From Lysobacter changpingensis (GTDB taxonomy: Bacteria; Pseudomonadota; Gammaproteobacteria; Xanthomonadales; Xanthomonadaceae), in assembly GCF_017308985.1 (NCBI RefSeq), contig NZ_JADWPE010000004.1:23624-87623 (forward strand): a stretch of 64,000 nt of DNA. The letters run 5' to 3'. Numbering within the stretch: position 1 is the first letter of the stretch; every line of letters begins with the position of its first letter. A program made the translations under genes and the position numbers. Under the pieces are notes generated by a model. It was not told the origin of the DNA. It saw only the letters and a list, made by a program, of their open reading frames with translations, and searched no databases. Shown here one piece after another: positions 22,096 through 32,044 of the stretch.

Positions 22096-24795
22096 ATGTC
22101 CACCCTTGCACACCGTCGGCCGTCGGCCACCCTGCTGGACCGCTTCCTGGGTCCGGCCACCCGCCTGATGTCGCAGTTGCGCTTCAACCAGAAGGCCATC
22201 GTCATCGGCGCGGCCTTCATGCTCACCTGCGGCGTACTGGCCGGCATCCTCGTGGTGCGTTCCAACGCCGAGGTCAGCGCCGCGACGAAGCAACGCGACG
22301 CGGTCGTGGGCCTGGGCCACCTGCATCGCGCGATGCTGGCGATCCAGCAGCACGAGCTGCAGGTCGTGCGCAAGTTCGCCAAGGACGAGGTGTCCGACCA
22401 GGCGCTGCAGGAATCGGCCGCGCAGGTCGCGCGCGAACTCGACGCGCTCACTGCCTGGCAGGCGCGCAACCTGCCCGCGTCGGCCCTGCCGGCCGCGCTG
22501 AAGGACGCCCGCGCCGCGTGGGACAAGGCCAACGGCGAACACGGCGATTCGGCCGCCGCCGCGACCGACCACGGTGTCGCGGTGCGCAAGCTGGGCGAAG
22601 TGCACGGCCTGATCGCCGACGAAACCGGCCTGGCGCAGGCCCAGAACCCCGCCGTGCTCTACATGGGCCGCGCCGCGACCGTGTGGGTGCCGACGCTGGC
22701 CGAATACACCCAGCAGCAGAGCGCCACCGCGTTGCGCGTGCTGGGCGACGGCGCGATCTGGGTCGACGACCGCACCGGCCTGGCTGTCTCGCGCAACATG
22801 CAGGACTACGTGCGCACGCGTTCGGAAATCGAGATCAAGGACGCCGAAGAGGAAATGGCCGAGCTGGCCGCGACCATCGGCGCGCCGTTCCGCAAGGCGC
22901 TCGATGCGGTCGCCAAGCAGAACGCCGACATCCAGAAGCACATCCTCGACGCCGAAACGCCGGTGCTGCCGGTGAAGATCATGGCCGCGCGCACCGAGGC
23001 CACGCGCCTTGCGCTCGCCTCCGCGCTGTCGGCCGCGAACGCCTCGCTCGACCACGCCGCCTCGACGGAAATCTCGCGCCTGCAACAGCGCACCGCGTGG
23101 ACGCTGGGCTCGTGCATCCTGATCCTCGCGCTGGCGACCTACCTGTTCCTCGGCTTCAGCCGCAGCACGCGCGCCGCGCTGAAGGAAGTGCAGGACGCCT
23201 CCGATCTGCTCGCACGCGGCGAATTCCCCGACGCGGTGCGCGTGGACAGCCGCGACGAAGTGCGCGACATCGCGCGCGGGCTGGAACGCGCCATCAACAC
23301 GCTGCGCAACTTCGCGGGCGCGCAGCGTGAACTGTTCGAAGCGCACCAGGCCGGCGAGATCGACCGCCGCCTGCAAAGCGACGACTTCCCCGGCGCCTAC
23401 GGCCAGATGGCCGGCGAAGTGAACACGCTGGTGGATTCGCACATCCAGGTGAATACCCGCGCGATCGAGATCGTCGCCGCCTACGCGCGCGGCGACCTGT
23501 CGCGCGACATGGACCGCCTGCCGGGCCAGAAGGCGCGCATCACCGACGCCGTGGATTCGGTGAAGAGCGGCATGAACGCGATCAACGCCGAGATCAAGAC
23601 GCTGGTCGACGCCGCCGTCGCGGGCGATTTCAGCCGTCGCGGCGATGCGTCGGCGTTCGAGTTCGTCTACCACGACGTGGTGCAGTCGCTGAACCAGCTG
23701 ATGGCCACCGCCGAGGAAGGCCTGCACGAAGTCGGCACGCTGCTGTCGGCGGTCGCCGACGGCGACCTGAACCGCCGCGTCGAAGTGGAACTGCCGGGCC
23801 AGTTCGGCCGCCTCGCCGGCGATGCGAACCGCACCGTCGACCAGCTCGCGCAGATCGTCGGCCAGATCCGCCAGGGTTCGGATGCGATCAGCTCGGCCGC
23901 GGCGGAAATCGCCGCCGGCAACAACGACCTGTCGCAGCGCACCGAGCAGCAGGCGGCGTCGCTGGAAGAAACCGCCTCGTCGATGGAAGAGCTCACCAGC
24001 ACGGTGCGCCAGAACGCCGACAACGCGCGCCAGGCCAACCAGCTGGCGCAGAGCGCGGCCGAAGTCGCCGGCCAGGGCGGCACGGTGGTGGGCGAAGTGG
24101 TCGAGACGATGAACGCGATCAACCAGTCGTCGAAGAAGATCGCCGACATCATCGGCGTGATCGACGGCATCGCCTTCCAGACCAACATCCTGGCGCTGAA
24201 CGCGGCGGTGGAAGCCGCACGCGCCGGCGAACAGGGCCGTGGTTTCGCGGTGGTGGCCGCCGAAGTGCGCTCGCTCGCGCAGCGTTCGGCGAATGCGGCG
24301 AAGGAGATCAAGCAGCTGATCACCGACTCGGTCGGCAAGGTCGAGGAAGGCAGCCAGCTGGTCGACCAGGCCGGCCGCACGATGCACGAGATCGTGACCA
24401 GCGTGAAGAAGGTCACCGACATCATCGCCGACATCTCGGCGGCGTCGCAGGAACAGAGCTCGGGCATCGAGCAGGTCAACAACGCGATCACGCAGATGGA
24501 CGAGGGCACGCAGCAGAACGCGGCGCTGGTCGAACAGGCGTCGGCCGCCGCGCGCAGCCTGGAACAGCAGTCCGAGCAGCTGGTGCAGACCGTCGCGGTG
24601 TTCCGCCTCGCGCAGGCCAGTGCCACGCAGGCCGCACGCGCCGCGCAGGCGACGGTGGTGGAGATGCCGGCGGCCAAGCCGCCGCGCGCCAAGCCCGCCG
24701 CGCCGGCCGCTTCCGCATCGCCCGCCAAGCCCGCAACGCGCAAGGTGCGCGCCACGGCGGCGGCGAATGCGGATGGGGATTGGCAGGAGTTCTGA
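22096..24795 (+). CDS. Large membrane chemoreceptor with C-terminal CheR/CheB tether
   Basis: This is an 899-aa methyl-accepting chemotaxis protein. One helix near residues 35-57 ([21 protein letters not shown]) and another near 333-355 ([19 protein letters not shown]) bracket a mainly helical periplasmic domain of about 275 residues. HAMP and HAMP-like segments follow ([39 protein letters not shown]), then the kinase-control hairpin. The Ala/Pro/Lys-rich tail ends in DWQEF, which fits the aromatic-x-x-aromatic pentapeptide (as in NWETF) that tethers CheR and CheB. The ATG at 22096 has GAGAGGA upstream and fits the sigma-28 promoter. Confidence 0.9.
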   Translation: MSTLAHRRPSATLLDRFLGPATRLMSQLRFNQKAIVIGAAFMLTCGVLAGILVVRSNAEVSAATKQRDAVVGLGHLHRAMLAIQQHELQVVRKFAKDEVSDQALQESAAQVARELDALTAWQARNLPASALPAALKDARAAWDKANGEHGDSAAAATDHGVAVRKLGEVHGLIADETGLAQAQNPAVLYMGRAATVWVPTLAEYTQQQSATALRVLGDGAIWVDDRTGLAVSRNMQDYVRTRSEIEIKDAEEEMAELAATIGAPFRKALDAVAKQNADIQKHILDAETPVLPVKIMAARTEATRLALASALSAANASLDHAASTEISRLQQRTAWTLGSCILILALATYLFLGFSRSTRAALKEVQDASDLLARGEFPDAVRVDSRDEVRDIARGLERAINTLRNFAGAQRELFEAHQAGEIDRRLQSDDFPGAYGQMAGEVNTLVDSHIQVNTRAIEIVAAYARGDLSRDMDRLPGQKARITDAVDSVKSGMNAINAEIKTLVDAAVAGDFSRRGDASAFEFVYHDVVQSLNQLMATAEEGLHEVGTLLSAVADGDLNRRVEVELPGQFGRLAGDANRTVDQLAQIVGQIRQGSDAISSAAAEIAAGNNDLSQRTEQQAASLEETASSMEELTSTVRQNADNARQANQLAQSAAEVAGQGGTVVGEVVETMNAINQSSKKIADIIGVIDGIAFQTNILALNAAVEAARAGEQGRGFAVVAAEVRSLAQRSANAAKEIKQLITDSVGKVEEGSQLVDQAGRTMHEIVTSVKKVTDIIADISAASQEQSSGIEQVNNAITQMDEGTQQNAALVEQASAAARSLEQQSEQLVQTVAVFRLAQASATQAARAAQATVVEMPAAKPPRAKPAAPAASASPAKPATRKVRATAAANADGDWQEF

Positions 24796-24811
24796 GCCGT
24801 ATTGCCGTGAA

Positions 24812-24971
24812 GCCCTCTCCCTTCGGGGTGAGCTCCTCTCCCTGCTTGCAGGGGGAGGTTGGGAGGGGGTCGTGAGGCGCGAGAGCGCCGAGCTCAATGC
24901 AAGTGCACTGGCGTAACCGCGCTGTGCACTTCACCCCTCCCCAACCCTCCCCTGCAAGCAGGGGAGGGAGC
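24812..24971. repeat. Two family B palindromes in opposite orientation
   Basis: The left copy (about 24830-24875) reads CTCCCTGCTTGCAGGGGGAG then GTTGGGAGGGGGTC. The right copy is the 48-nt unit 24924-24971 with a perfect CCCTCCCCTGC stem. It fills most of the gap before cheR. Confidence 0.85.
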
Positions 24972-25004
24972 AAGAAGCCAAGGCGGGCGCCCAGCGAACC
25001 GAAG

Positions 25005-25050
25005 CACTCGCTTCTCACTCCTCACCCTCGTTCCTCCTCACTCGCCCCTG
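25005..25050. repeat. Family C heptamer arm upstream of cheR
   Basis: Read on the minus strand it is GCGAGTG-AGGAGGA-ACGAGGG-TGAGGAG-TGAGAAG in strict 7-nt register. It stops 5 nt before the cheR ATG. No left arm is seen. Confidence 0.65.
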
Positions 25051-25055
25051 GCCCC

Positions 25056-25910
25056 ATGCGTCCTTCCCCGCGCACCTCCGACGACCGCGAGTTCACCTTC
25101 GACGAACGCGACTTCCGCCGCGTCTGCCGGATGATCCGCGACCACGCCGGCATCCACCTGCACCCGCACAAGCGCGACATGGTCTACAGCCGCCTCGCGC
25201 GGCGCGTGCGTGCGCTGGACATGGAACGCTTCGGCGATTACCTCGACTACGTCGAGGCCGATCCCGACGCCGAGCTGCAGGGCTTCATCAACGCGCTCAC
25301 CACCAACCTCACCTCGTTCTTCCGCGAGTCGCACCACTTCGACCTGCTCGCCGACCACCTGCGCGCGCATTGCCGCGACGGCGCGTCGATCTGGTGCAAC
25401 GCCGCCTCCACCGGCGAGGAGCCGTACACGCTGGCGATCACCGCCTGCGAGGCGTACGGCACGATGACGCCGCCGGTGCGCATCCTGGCCACCGACATCG
25501 ACACCAACGTGCTGCAGACCGCCGCGCGCGGCGTGTATCCGGTGGAGCGCATCAACGCGCTGTCGCTGCAACGGCGCCGCCAGTTCTTCCAGCGCGGCGA
25601 CGGGCCCAACGCGGGGCTGTGCCGGGTCAAGCCGGAGCTGCAGGCGCTGATCGAATTCCGCCCGCTCAACCTGCTCGATGCCGACTACGGCCTACGCGGC
25701 GGTTTCGACGCGGTGTTCTGCCGCAACGTGATGATCTATTTCGACAAGGCCACGCAGTACCAGGTGCTCACGCGCATCGCACCGCTGATCGCGTCCGATG
25801 GCCTGCTCTTCGCCGGGCATTCGGAAAGCTTCGGCCACGCGCACGACCTGATCACGCCCTGCGGCCGGACCACCTACCGCCCCGCCTCCCGCACCGACCC
25901 CCGCCGATAG
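25056..25910 (+). CDS. cheR: CheR chemoreceptor methyltransferase
   Basis: CheR methylates receptor glutamates using S-adenosylmethionine. The N-terminal helical domain ([21 protein letters not shown]) precedes the methyltransferase fold: [13 protein letters not shown], then the SAM-binding [24 protein letters not shown], and [25 protein letters not shown] closes the domain. It has the normal 284-aa length. It lies 11 nt before cheD; cheR-cheD-cheB form one unit. Confidence 0.95.
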   Translation: MRPSPRTSDDREFTFDERDFRRVCRMIRDHAGIHLHPHKRDMVYSRLARRVRALDMERFGDYLDYVEADPDAELQGFINALTTNLTSFFRESHHFDLLADHLRAHCRDGASIWCNAASTGEEPYTLAITACEAYGTMTPPVRILATDIDTNVLQTAARGVYPVERINALSLQRRRQFFQRGDGPNAGLCRVKPELQALIEFRPLNLLDADYGLRGGFDAVFCRNVMIYFDKATQYQVLTRIAPLIASDGLLFAGHSESFGHAHDLITPCGRTTYRPASRTDPRR

Positions 25911-25921
25911 ACGCAGCGACC

Positions 25922-26524
25922 ATGAACGCCGCCATTCCCGCCCGTCCCGCGATCGAGCCGGGCAGCTATTTCGATCCGGTGCTGCAGACCGAGGCGATCA
26001 AGCTGCTTCCGGCCGATTACCGCGTCACCGATCGCCCGATCGCGCTGGTCACGCTGCTGGGCTCGTGCGTGGCCGCGTGCCTGTACGACCCGATGCTGCA
26101 GGTCGGCGGCATGAACCACTTCATGCTGCCCGGCGGCGAAGCGGGCTCGGTGTCCTCGCGCTACGGCGCGCACGCGATGGAACTGCTGATCAACGACCTG
26201 CTCAAGCGAGGCGCGCGCCGTGCGCGGCTGATGGCGAAGGTGTTCGGCGGCGGCAACGTGCTGTCGGGCTTCTACAGCGATCCGATCGGCACGCGCAACG
26301 CGAGCTTCGTGCTGGAATACCTCACCGCCGAGCGCATCCCGGTGATGGCGCAGGACCTGGGCGACATCCACCCGCGCAAGGTCTGCTTCTTCGCGCAGAC
26401 CGGGCGCACGCTGGTCAAGCGCCTGCCGTCGGCACGCAACGACGTGATCGTCGACGCCGAACGCGCCTACTACGGTCGCCTCGCCCGCGAGCCGGTCGCC
26501 AGCGGCAGCGTGGAGTTGTTCTGA
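25922..26524 (+). CDS. cheD: CheD receptor deamidase
   Basis: CheD deamidates receptor glutamines. The catalytic Cys is in [16 protein letters not shown] and the His in GGMNHFMLP; the conserved [13 protein letters not shown] follows. The length is 200 aa. The last residues are GSVELF, the same hexapeptide that ends the receptor-like protein at 27958-29130, although the codons differ. The stop overlaps the cheB ATG (TGATG). The start at 25922 is chosen because the frame further upstream lies inside cheR. Confidence 0.95.
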   Translation: MNAAIPARPAIEPGSYFDPVLQTEAIKLLPADYRVTDRPIALVTLLGSCVAACLYDPMLQVGGMNHFMLPGGEAGSVSSRYGAHAMELLINDLLKRGARRARLMAKVFGGGNVLSGFYSDPIGTRNASFVLEYLTAERIPVMAQDLGDIHPRKVCFFAQTGRTLVKRLPSARNDVIVDAERAYYGRLAREPVASGSVELF

Positions 26525-27591
26525 TGAACGCGGCCGTACGTACTCCCGCACGCGGTCCCATCCGCGTGCTCGTGGTCGACGACTCGGCGCTGGTGCGCCA
26601 GTTGATGACGCAATTGCTGGAGGCCGATCCGGGCATCCAGGTCGTCGGCAGCGCGGCCGATCCGTACATCGCGCGCGACAAGATCAAGCAGCTCGAACCC
26701 GACGTGCTCACGCTCGACGTCGAGATGCCGCGCATGGACGGCCTGACCTTCCTGCGCAACCTGATGCGCCTCAGGCCCATGCCGGTGGTGATGGTCTCCA
26801 CGCTGACCGAGCGCGGCGCGCAGGTGACGCTGGACGCGCTCGCGCTGGGCGCGGTGGATTTCATCGCCAAGCCCAAGCTCGACGTCGCGCGCGGGCTGAC
26901 CGAATACGCCGGGCTGCTGATCGAGAAGGTCAAGCAGGCCGCGAAGGCGCGCGTGGTGCCGCCCTCGCCGGCCCGCGTCGCCGAGGCGTCGGCGATGCCG
27001 GCGGTGGCGTATCGCACGACGCACCGGCTGATCGCGATCGGCGCCTCCACCGGCGGCACCGAGGCGATCCGCGAAGTGCTCTCGCAGATGCCGGCCGATG
27101 CGCCGGCGACGGTGATCGCGCAGCACATCCCGGGCGCATTCAGCGCGCCCTTCGCCGATCGGCTTGATCGGCACAGCCGCATGACGGTGATCCACGTCGA
27201 ACGCGACCAGGAACTGCTGCCGGGGCATGCGTACGTCGCACCGGGCGGTCGTCACCTGCGCGTGTTCCGCAGCGGTGCGCGCTGGCATTGCCGGCTCGGC
27301 GACGACGATCCGGTGCGCCGTCATCGTCCCAGCGTGGACGCGCTGTTCGATTCGGTGGCCGAACACGTCGGCGCCAACGCCAGCGCCGCCCTGCTGACCG
27401 GCATGGGCGACGACGGCGCGCGTGGCCTGCTCGCCTTGCGCAAGGCCGGCGCGGCGACGATCGCGCAGGACGAGGCCAGCAGCGTCGTCTGGGGCATGCC
27501 CGGCGCGGCGGTCGCACTCGGCGCGGCGCAGGAAACCGTGCCGCTGTCGCTGGTCGCGCAGAAGTTGTTGTCGGGCACCGCGCACGAGTAA
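26524..27591 (+). CDS. cheB: CheB receptor methylesterase
   Basis: CheB removes methyl groups from receptors when phosphorylated by CheA. The receiver domain is residues about 12-125 ([29 protein letters not shown]). The methylesterase domain is residues about 160-350, with catalytic Ser in [10 protein letters not shown], His in AQHIPGAF and Asp in [10 protein letters not shown]. It has the usual 355-aa length. It ends the cheRDB unit; repeats and a new sigma-28 promoter follow. Confidence 0.96.
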   Translation: MNAAVRTPARGPIRVLVVDDSALVRQLMTQLLEADPGIQVVGSAADPYIARDKIKQLEPDVLTLDVEMPRMDGLTFLRNLMRLRPMPVVMVSTLTERGAQVTLDALALGAVDFIAKPKLDVARGLTEYAGLLIEKVKQAAKARVVPPSPARVAEASAMPAVAYRTTHRLIAIGASTGGTEAIREVLSQMPADAPATVIAQHIPGAFSAPFADRLDRHSRMTVIHVERDQELLPGHAYVAPGGRHLRVFRSGARWHCRLGDDDPVRRHRPSVDALFDSVAEHVGANASAALLTGMGDDGARGLLALRKAGAATIAQDEASSVVWGMPGAAVALGAAQETVPLSLVAQKLLSGTAHE

Positions 27592-27603
27592 CGAACGCCT
27601 GCG

Positions 27604-27694
27604 TTTGTAGCCCGGGTAAGGCCGCAGGCCGCACCCGGGAAACAGGTCGCCGCGACGTTCGACCCCGGGTGTGCTTCGCTTACCCGGGTTGCAG
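27604..27694. repeat. REP-like inverted pair (family A)
   Basis: TTGTAGCCCGGGTAAGG...CACCCGGG faces CCCCGGGTGTGC...TTACCCGGGTTGCA, 12 nt after the cheB stop. This is the first of three repeat types in the 366-nt gap before the next gene. Confidence 0.86.
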
Positions 27695-27721
27695 GAGCCG
27701 ACAACCGACTGATGCGGCGCC

Positions 27722-27769
27722 GTGCACGTCACCCCTCCCCGACCCTCCCCTGCACGCAGGGGAGGGAGC
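27722..27769. repeat. Intact family B element
   Basis: A 48-nt unit with a perfect CCCTCCCCTGC stem. It is the intergenic reference for the copy translated in parP. Confidence 0.88.
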
Positions 27770-27784
27770 CCGCACGTCGCGGCG

Positions 27785-27900
27785 AGGAGTGAGTGAAGGG
27801 AAACGAGAACCCAGTGACCGCCCGCACCTTCGCCCCAACCAAAACCGTGACGCACTGACGCTTTTACTCACTTCTGGCTCCTCTGCCCTCGTTCCTCGCT
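27785..27900. repeat. Family C element between cheB and a receptor-like gene
   Basis: The left arm reads GGAGTGA-GTGAAGG-GAAACGA-GA; the right arm read on the other strand is GGAACGA-GGGCAGA-GGAGCCA. Arms are about 35 nt, separated by about 40 nt. The sigma-28 -35 begins immediately after. Confidence 0.72.
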
Positions 27901-27901
27901 C

Positions 27902-27928
27902 TAAAGCACCCGCAACCCCCGCCGTTAT
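27902..27928 (+). promoter_or_regulatory. Sigma-28 (FliA) promoter for the receptor-like gene
   Basis: TAAA at 27902, 15 nt, then GCCGTTAT at 27921-27928. The transcript would start near 27935, excluding the TTG at 27934 as a start codon. Confidence 0.8.
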
Positions 27929-27957
27929 CTAAGTTGCCCCATTCGGTGAGATCGAAG

Positions 27958-29130
27958 ATGGATTCCCGCGTACTGATTCGCCTTGCAGCGCCCGTGGCGC
28001 TGACGACCCTGCTCATCGCCGCCGAAGCGATGGGCTGGCCCTCCGCCGTGCAATGGGGCGCGCTGGTCGCCATGACGCTCGCGTGGCTGGGCTTTGCCTG
28101 GACGATGCAGCGTCCCAGCCACAACGATGCGGCGATGCTGCGCGAACAGACGCGCCTGCTCGACGACCTGCGCAACTTCGTCAATTCCGAAGTGCAGGGT
28201 TCGCGCGGCGAGATCGAGCGCACCCGCACGCTGATCCGCGAGTCGGTCGCCAAGCTCGGCACCAGCTTCGAGGCGGTGAACCGCAAGTCGCGCGAACAGA
28301 GCGAAGTGGTCTCGCGCATCATCGACCGCACCGACGGCGAACACGGCGGCGTGGACGTCTCGCGCTTCGCGCTGCAGGCCAGCCAGCAGATGGAACAGCT
28401 GGTGGAAGCGCTGGAAGCCGTCAGCGGCCAGAGCACCACGACGGTCACGCACATCGACGCGATGGCCGATCACCTGGACGGCATCTTCGCGCTGCTGGAA
28501 GACGTGAAGTCGATCGCCGACCAGACCAACCTGCTCGCGCTGAATGCCGCGATCGAAGCGGCGCGTGCCGGCGAGGCGGGCCGCGGCTTCGCGGTCGTCG
28601 CCGACGAGGTGCGCAACCTGTCCGAGCGCTCCACCGCTTTCAACGAACAGATCCGCAAGCTCGCGCACAGCTCCAAGGACGCCATCGCCCGCGTCCGCGA
28701 CACCGTCACCACGATGGCGTCCCGCGACATGGACCGCTCCCGCGGCGCCCGCGCCGAAGCCGCCGCGATGCTGGAACGCGTGGACGGCATCAACCGCGGC
28801 CTAGGCAACGGCATGCGCGAGATCGCCGACTGCGGCCGCGCCATCGACGGCTCCGTCGCCGAAGCCGTGCGTTCGCTGCAGTTCGAGGACATCGCCACCC
28901 AGGCCCTGGGCGCGGCCACCACGCACCTGGACCGCCTGAGCGCGATCAACCGCGAGGCCACCGCCCTGCACCAGCTGCTGCACAACGCCGACCGCGCCGA
29001 CGCCGAAGTACGCCAGGCCCTGCAGCAGCTCGGCCAGCGCATCGCGCAGATGAAGTCCGAGTGGGAGCGTCCGCCTCACAAGGCCGTGATGCAGCAGTCG
29101 ATGGATGCTGGTAGCGTCGAACTCTTCTGA
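27958..29130 (+). CDS. Short membrane-anchored receptor-like signalling protein
   Basis: This 390-aa protein has two N-terminal helices (residues about 5-22 and 27-46) with almost no periplasmic loop. A coiled-coil region holds the receptor signalling hairpin ([32 protein letters not shown]). It lacks a ligand domain and HAMP. Sequence after the tip ([17 protein letters not shown]) differs from the three large receptors. It ends in GSVELF, the same tail as CheD. I infer an internal or adaptor-like sensor tied to CheD; ligand unknown. The ATG at 27958 is preceded by GGTGAG. The histidine kinase gene follows after 14 nt. Confidence 0.83.
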   Translation: MDSRVLIRLAAPVALTTLLIAAEAMGWPSAVQWGALVAMTLAWLGFAWTMQRPSHNDAAMLREQTRLLDDLRNFVNSEVQGSRGEIERTRTLIRESVAKLGTSFEAVNRKSREQSEVVSRIIDRTDGEHGGVDVSRFALQASQQMEQLVEALEAVSGQSTTTVTHIDAMADHLDGIFALLEDVKSIADQTNLLALNAAIEAARAGEAGRGFAVVADEVRNLSERSTAFNEQIRKLAHSSKDAIARVRDTVTTMASRDMDRSRGARAEAAAMLERVDGINRGLGNGMREIADCGRAIDGSVAEAVRSLQFEDIATQALGAATTHLDRLSAINREATALHQLLHNADRADAEVRQALQQLGQRIAQMKSEWERPPHKAVMQQSMDAGSVELF

Positions 29131-29144
29131 CCTTCCATGACGGG

Positions 29145-30179
29145 ATGAACGCGATCCCTCCATCGCCGGCCGGCTCCACCGGCCAGGACCCCGCCCACGG
29201 GCGCGCTGAAGAGCGCGCCCGTGCGCGTGTCGAGCCCGCTTCGCCCGATGTGGACGGACCGGCGGATCGGCTGGACGGCGGCGGCCTGCGCGCGCGGCTG
29301 CGCGGACGCCGGGGTTTCCTGCTCTCGCTGGCGATGGCCGCGCTGGCGATCGCGTGGATGGCGCTGATCGCCCCCGCCCTCGCGCTGGAACTGCGCCGCT
29401 TCTTCGGCGACGCCGCGCACTGGATCGCCAACGCGCTCTCGCTGCCACTGGTCGCGGTGCTGATGTTCCTGATGCTGCGCCGCACCTGTTCGGACGCGCG
29501 CGAGGTCGAACTGACCGCACACCTGCATCGCCAGCAGCAGGAACTGCACGCGCTCACCGGCCGCCTGATCGACGTGCAGGAAGCCGAACGCCGCACGCTG
29601 TCGCGCGAACTGCACGACGACATCGGCCAGGCGATCTCGGCGATGAAGATGTCGGCCACTTCGATAGAAGGCGAGAACGAAGCCGGGCGGCGCGAGATCG
29701 TCGAGGAGATCGTCGGCATCGCGGACGCGACCATCGCCAAGCTGCGCGACATCTCGATCCTGCTGCGCCCGCCGCAGCTGGATGCGCTGGGCCTGGTCGC
29801 GGCATTGCGCTGGCAATGCGAGCGGCTGTTCCGCGGCGGCGCGCCGGCGCTGGAACTCGATCTGTCGCCGCTGGCCGAACGCCCGGACGCTCCGGTGGAA
29901 CTGGCATGCTTCCGCATCGCGCAGGAAGCGCTGACCAACGTGCTGCGCCATTCCGGCGCGACGCAGGTGACGGTGCTGCTCGCACCGCGTGGCGACCAGC
30001 TGCTGCTGTCGATCATCGACGACGGGCGCGGCTTCGATCCCGAAAACGTCCACGGCCTGGGCCTGATCGCGATGCGCGAACGCGCGACGCACCTGGGCGG
30101 CACGTTCGACGTGGAGACGGTGGCGGATGCGGGGACGTGCGTTCGTGCGTGCTTGCCGATGCGCATTGCGCGGCCCTGA
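29145..30179 (+). CDS. NarX/HPK7-type sensor histidine kinase (orphan)
   Basis: This membrane histidine kinase has two helices (residues about 63-83 and 98-112). Its HisKA_3-type dimerisation box has the phospho-acceptor His in SRELHDDIGQAISAM. The HATPase domain follows (QEALTNVLRHSGATQ; IDDGRGFDPE; GLGLIAMRERA). No LuxR-type response regulator gene is adjacent. The first 55 residues are low in complexity and span a perfect 12-bp hairpin (29196-29223), so the true start may be the in-frame GTG near 29250. The length of 344 aa from the ATG is otherwise normal. Confidence 0.85.
   Translation: MNAIPPSPAGSTGQDPAHGRAEERARARVEPASPDVDGPADRLDGGGLRARLRGRRGFLLSLAMAALAIAWMALIAPALALELRRFFGDAAHWIANALSLPLVAVLMFLMLRRTCSDAREVELTAHLHRQQQELHALTGRLIDVQEAERRTLSRELHDDIGQAISAMKMSATSIEGENEAGRREIVEEIVGIADATIAKLRDISILLRPPQLDALGLVAALRWQCERLFRGGAPALELDLSPLAERPDAPVELACFRIAQEALTNVLRHSGATQVTVLLAPRGDQLLLSIIDDGRGFDPENVHGLGLIAMRERATHLGGTFDVETVADAGTCVRACLPMRIARP
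29196..29223 (+). other. Perfect 12-bp hairpin at the start of the kinase gene
   Basis: CACGGGCGCGCT-GAAG-AGCGCGCCCGTG. It lies 66 nt after the receptor-like gene's stop, within the 5' part of the kinase frame. No T-tract follows. It could attenuate or partially terminate transcription between the two genes. Confidence 0.6.
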
Positions 30180-30224
30180 CGCAGCCGCCACGGCCCACGA
30201 GGCGATGCGGAATGCGGGCGTCCG

Positions 30225-31034
30225 TCAGCGCGTGGCGACCAGCACCCACAGCGGCTGCGGTATCGCGGCGCCCGGCGCGTGCACGCGCCTTGCGCACGCT
30301 TCGGCGAACCCGGCCTCGCGCATGTCGTCCAGCAGGTCCCAGCCGAAGTGGTGGAAGCACAGCACGCCGCCGGAGACGGGATCTCCGTGGTACTCGGGCT
30401 CGGGGATCAGGTGTTCGATCGTCCCGTCGCCGCGGACGCGTGCGAGGCGACGGGACTGCAGCATCGATTCCTGGAACGGCACGGTCAGCACCAGCGTGCC
30501 GCCCGGTCGAAGCACGCGCGCGCACTCGCGCAGGGCGAGGCGGTGCTCGGAGACGTGTTCGAGCACGTCCAGCGACACGATCGCATCGAGCGACGCATCG
30601 CGCCGCTTCAGCGCGGTCAGGTCGGCGAAGTGAAGGCATTCCCGCACGCCGTGCCACCACAGCCAGCCGGTCAGCCGAAGACGCCGGCGAAGGTCGCGCA
30701 CGTACTCGCTACCGCTCAGGTTGGACAAACGGCGCTTCAGCGCGACGTAGAACGGCGTGGCCTGCTCGGTCGCGTAGACGCGCGCGTCGTCGCGGCCATG
30801 CAGTTCCTCCAGCAGCGTAACGACGGCCGCACGATGGCGCGCGTTGGTCCTGCAACGCGGGCATGCCAGTCCCTCGCGGAAGCAGATCTTCCGGCCGGTG
30901 GTTTCCACGCGGATGGCGTCTCCGCACAGGGGACAGCGCCCATCGACGACGAAGTCGTGCGGCAGCGGCTCGGGCGAGCCCGCGTCCGCCCTCCAGGCGG
31001 CGGCGGTGGACCACTGCAACGCAGACCCGCTCAT
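30225..31034 (-). CDS. Class I SAM-dependent methyltransferase with zinc-ribbon-like N-terminus
   Basis: The N-terminal part has two CxxC pairs (CPLCGD; CPRCRT) that could bind zinc. A methyltransferase core follows with VSLDVLEHV as motif II-like, RECARVLRPGGTLVLTVPF and a C-terminal FHHFGWDLLDDMREAGF. The substrate is unknown; sugar or lipid methylation is common in this family. The ATG at 31034 overlaps the stop of the RNA methyltransferase (ATGA), which I prefer to the longer frame starting at 31049. Codon use matches neighbours. Confidence 0.75.
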   Translation of the reverse strand: MSGSALQWSTAAAWRADAGSPEPLPHDFVVDGRCPLCGDAIRVETTGRKICFREGLACPRCRTNARHRAAVVTLLEELHGRDDARVYATEQATPFYVALKRRLSNLSGSEYVRDLRRRLRLTGWLWWHGVRECLHFADLTALKRRDASLDAIVSLDVLEHVSEHRLALRECARVLRPGGTLVLTVPFQESMLQSRRLARVRGDGTIEHLIPEPEYHGDPVSGGVLCFHHFGWDLLDDMREAGFAEACARRVHAPGAAIPQPLWVLVATR

Positions 31035-32044
31035 CGCTTCGCGCGCCATGCCGCCAGCAGCACCGCCGCAGCCGATGCCACGTTCAGGCTTTCCACCAGC
31101 CCCGTCCCCGGAATCGACAATCGCAGGTCGCAGGCCGCCGCCAGTTCACGGTCCATGCCCTCGCCTTCCGCGCCCAGCACGTAGATCGTGCGATCGGGCA
31201 GTGGCGTGGCGAACACGTCGGTACCGCCGTTCACCACCGTGGCCGCGAGGGTGAAGCCGGCGCCACGCAGCTGGGCGATGGCGTTGTCCTCGCGGCCCAG
31301 GCGCACCAGCGGGACCGCTTCGGCGCCGCCTTCGGCCACGCGCGCGGCGGCGCCGGACAACGACAGGTTCGAATGCTTCGGCAGCAGGATCGCCGACACG
31401 CCGAAGTGCGCCGCCGAACGCAGGATCGCGCCGAAGTTGTGCGGATTGCCGACGCCGTCGAGCCAGATCGCGCACTGCGGACCGGACGGCAGATCGCGCA
31501 GCCACGTCGACAACGGCAGCGGTTCCTCGCGCAGCACGTCGGCGACCACGCCTTCGTGATGGCTGCTGGCGGCGAGCTTGTGCAGGTCGAGTTCGTCCAC
31601 CACGCGATAACCCACGCGGTTGGCGACGCACCACTTCAGCAGCGGCTGCAACGCGGGAATGCGCGCTTCGGCGAGGTACAGCTTGCGGATCGCCTGCGGC
31701 CGGCGCGAGAACACCGCGTGGATCGCGTTGAGGCCGTACAGGCGCAGCTCGGCGCTGCGGCGTTCGCGCGCGGGATGCGCGACGTGCTCGCCTTCGTGGC
31801 CGGTCGCGTCGTGGGCTGCATCGTGCACGCGGGCTTCGTGCGGACGGGCGTCTTGGGCACGGCTGCCGCGCGCCTGTGCGTCGTGCGCATCGCGGTCGCG
31901 GCGGAAGCGCGCGGTGTGCTCCTCGAACCGCTCCTTGCGGCTGCGCACGTGCGTGCCACCCCACGGCGACGCTGCGTCGCGCGAAGGCGGGCCGGGCGGG
32001 CGCGGACCACGGGGCGGACGATTGGGCGGATCACGGTGCGTCAC
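31031..32044 (-). CDS. TrmH/SpoU-family RNA 2'-O-methyltransferase
   Basis: This knotted SPOUT methyltransferase has the three SpoU motifs: LDGVGNPHNFGAILRSA, VLGAEGEGM and LSIPGTGLVESLNVASAAAVLL. A ribosomal L30e-like substrate domain (LYGLNAIHAVFSRRPQAIRKLYL) precedes it. The N-terminal 80 residues are Arg/His/Asp-rich and disordered. The total of 337 aa is closer to YfiF-type proteins than to the shorter RlmB, so I do not assign an exact target nucleotide. The GTG at 32044 is chosen for its AAGGAGT ribosome site. It overlaps the acetyltransferase gene by 14 bp. Confidence 0.85.
   Translation of the reverse strand: MTHRDPPNRPPRGPRPPGPPSRDAASPWGGTHVRSRKERFEEHTARFRRDRDAHDAQARGSRAQDARPHEARVHDAAHDATGHEGEHVAHPARERRSAELRLYGLNAIHAVFSRRPQAIRKLYLAEARIPALQPLLKWCVANRVGYRVVDELDLHKLAASSHHEGVVADVLREEPLPLSTWLRDLPSGPQCAIWLDGVGNPHNFGAILRSAAHFGVSAILLPKHSNLSLSGAAARVAEGGAEAVPLVRLGREDNAIAQLRGAGFTLAATVVNGGTDVFATPLPDRTIYVLGAEGEGMDRELAAACDLRLSIPGTGLVESLNVASAAAVLLAAWRAKR

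Noticed and set aside
27934..27957. TTG start for the receptor-like protein
   Set aside because: It lies at the predicted transcript start; ATG at 27958 has a ribosome site and gives a proper N-terminal helix.
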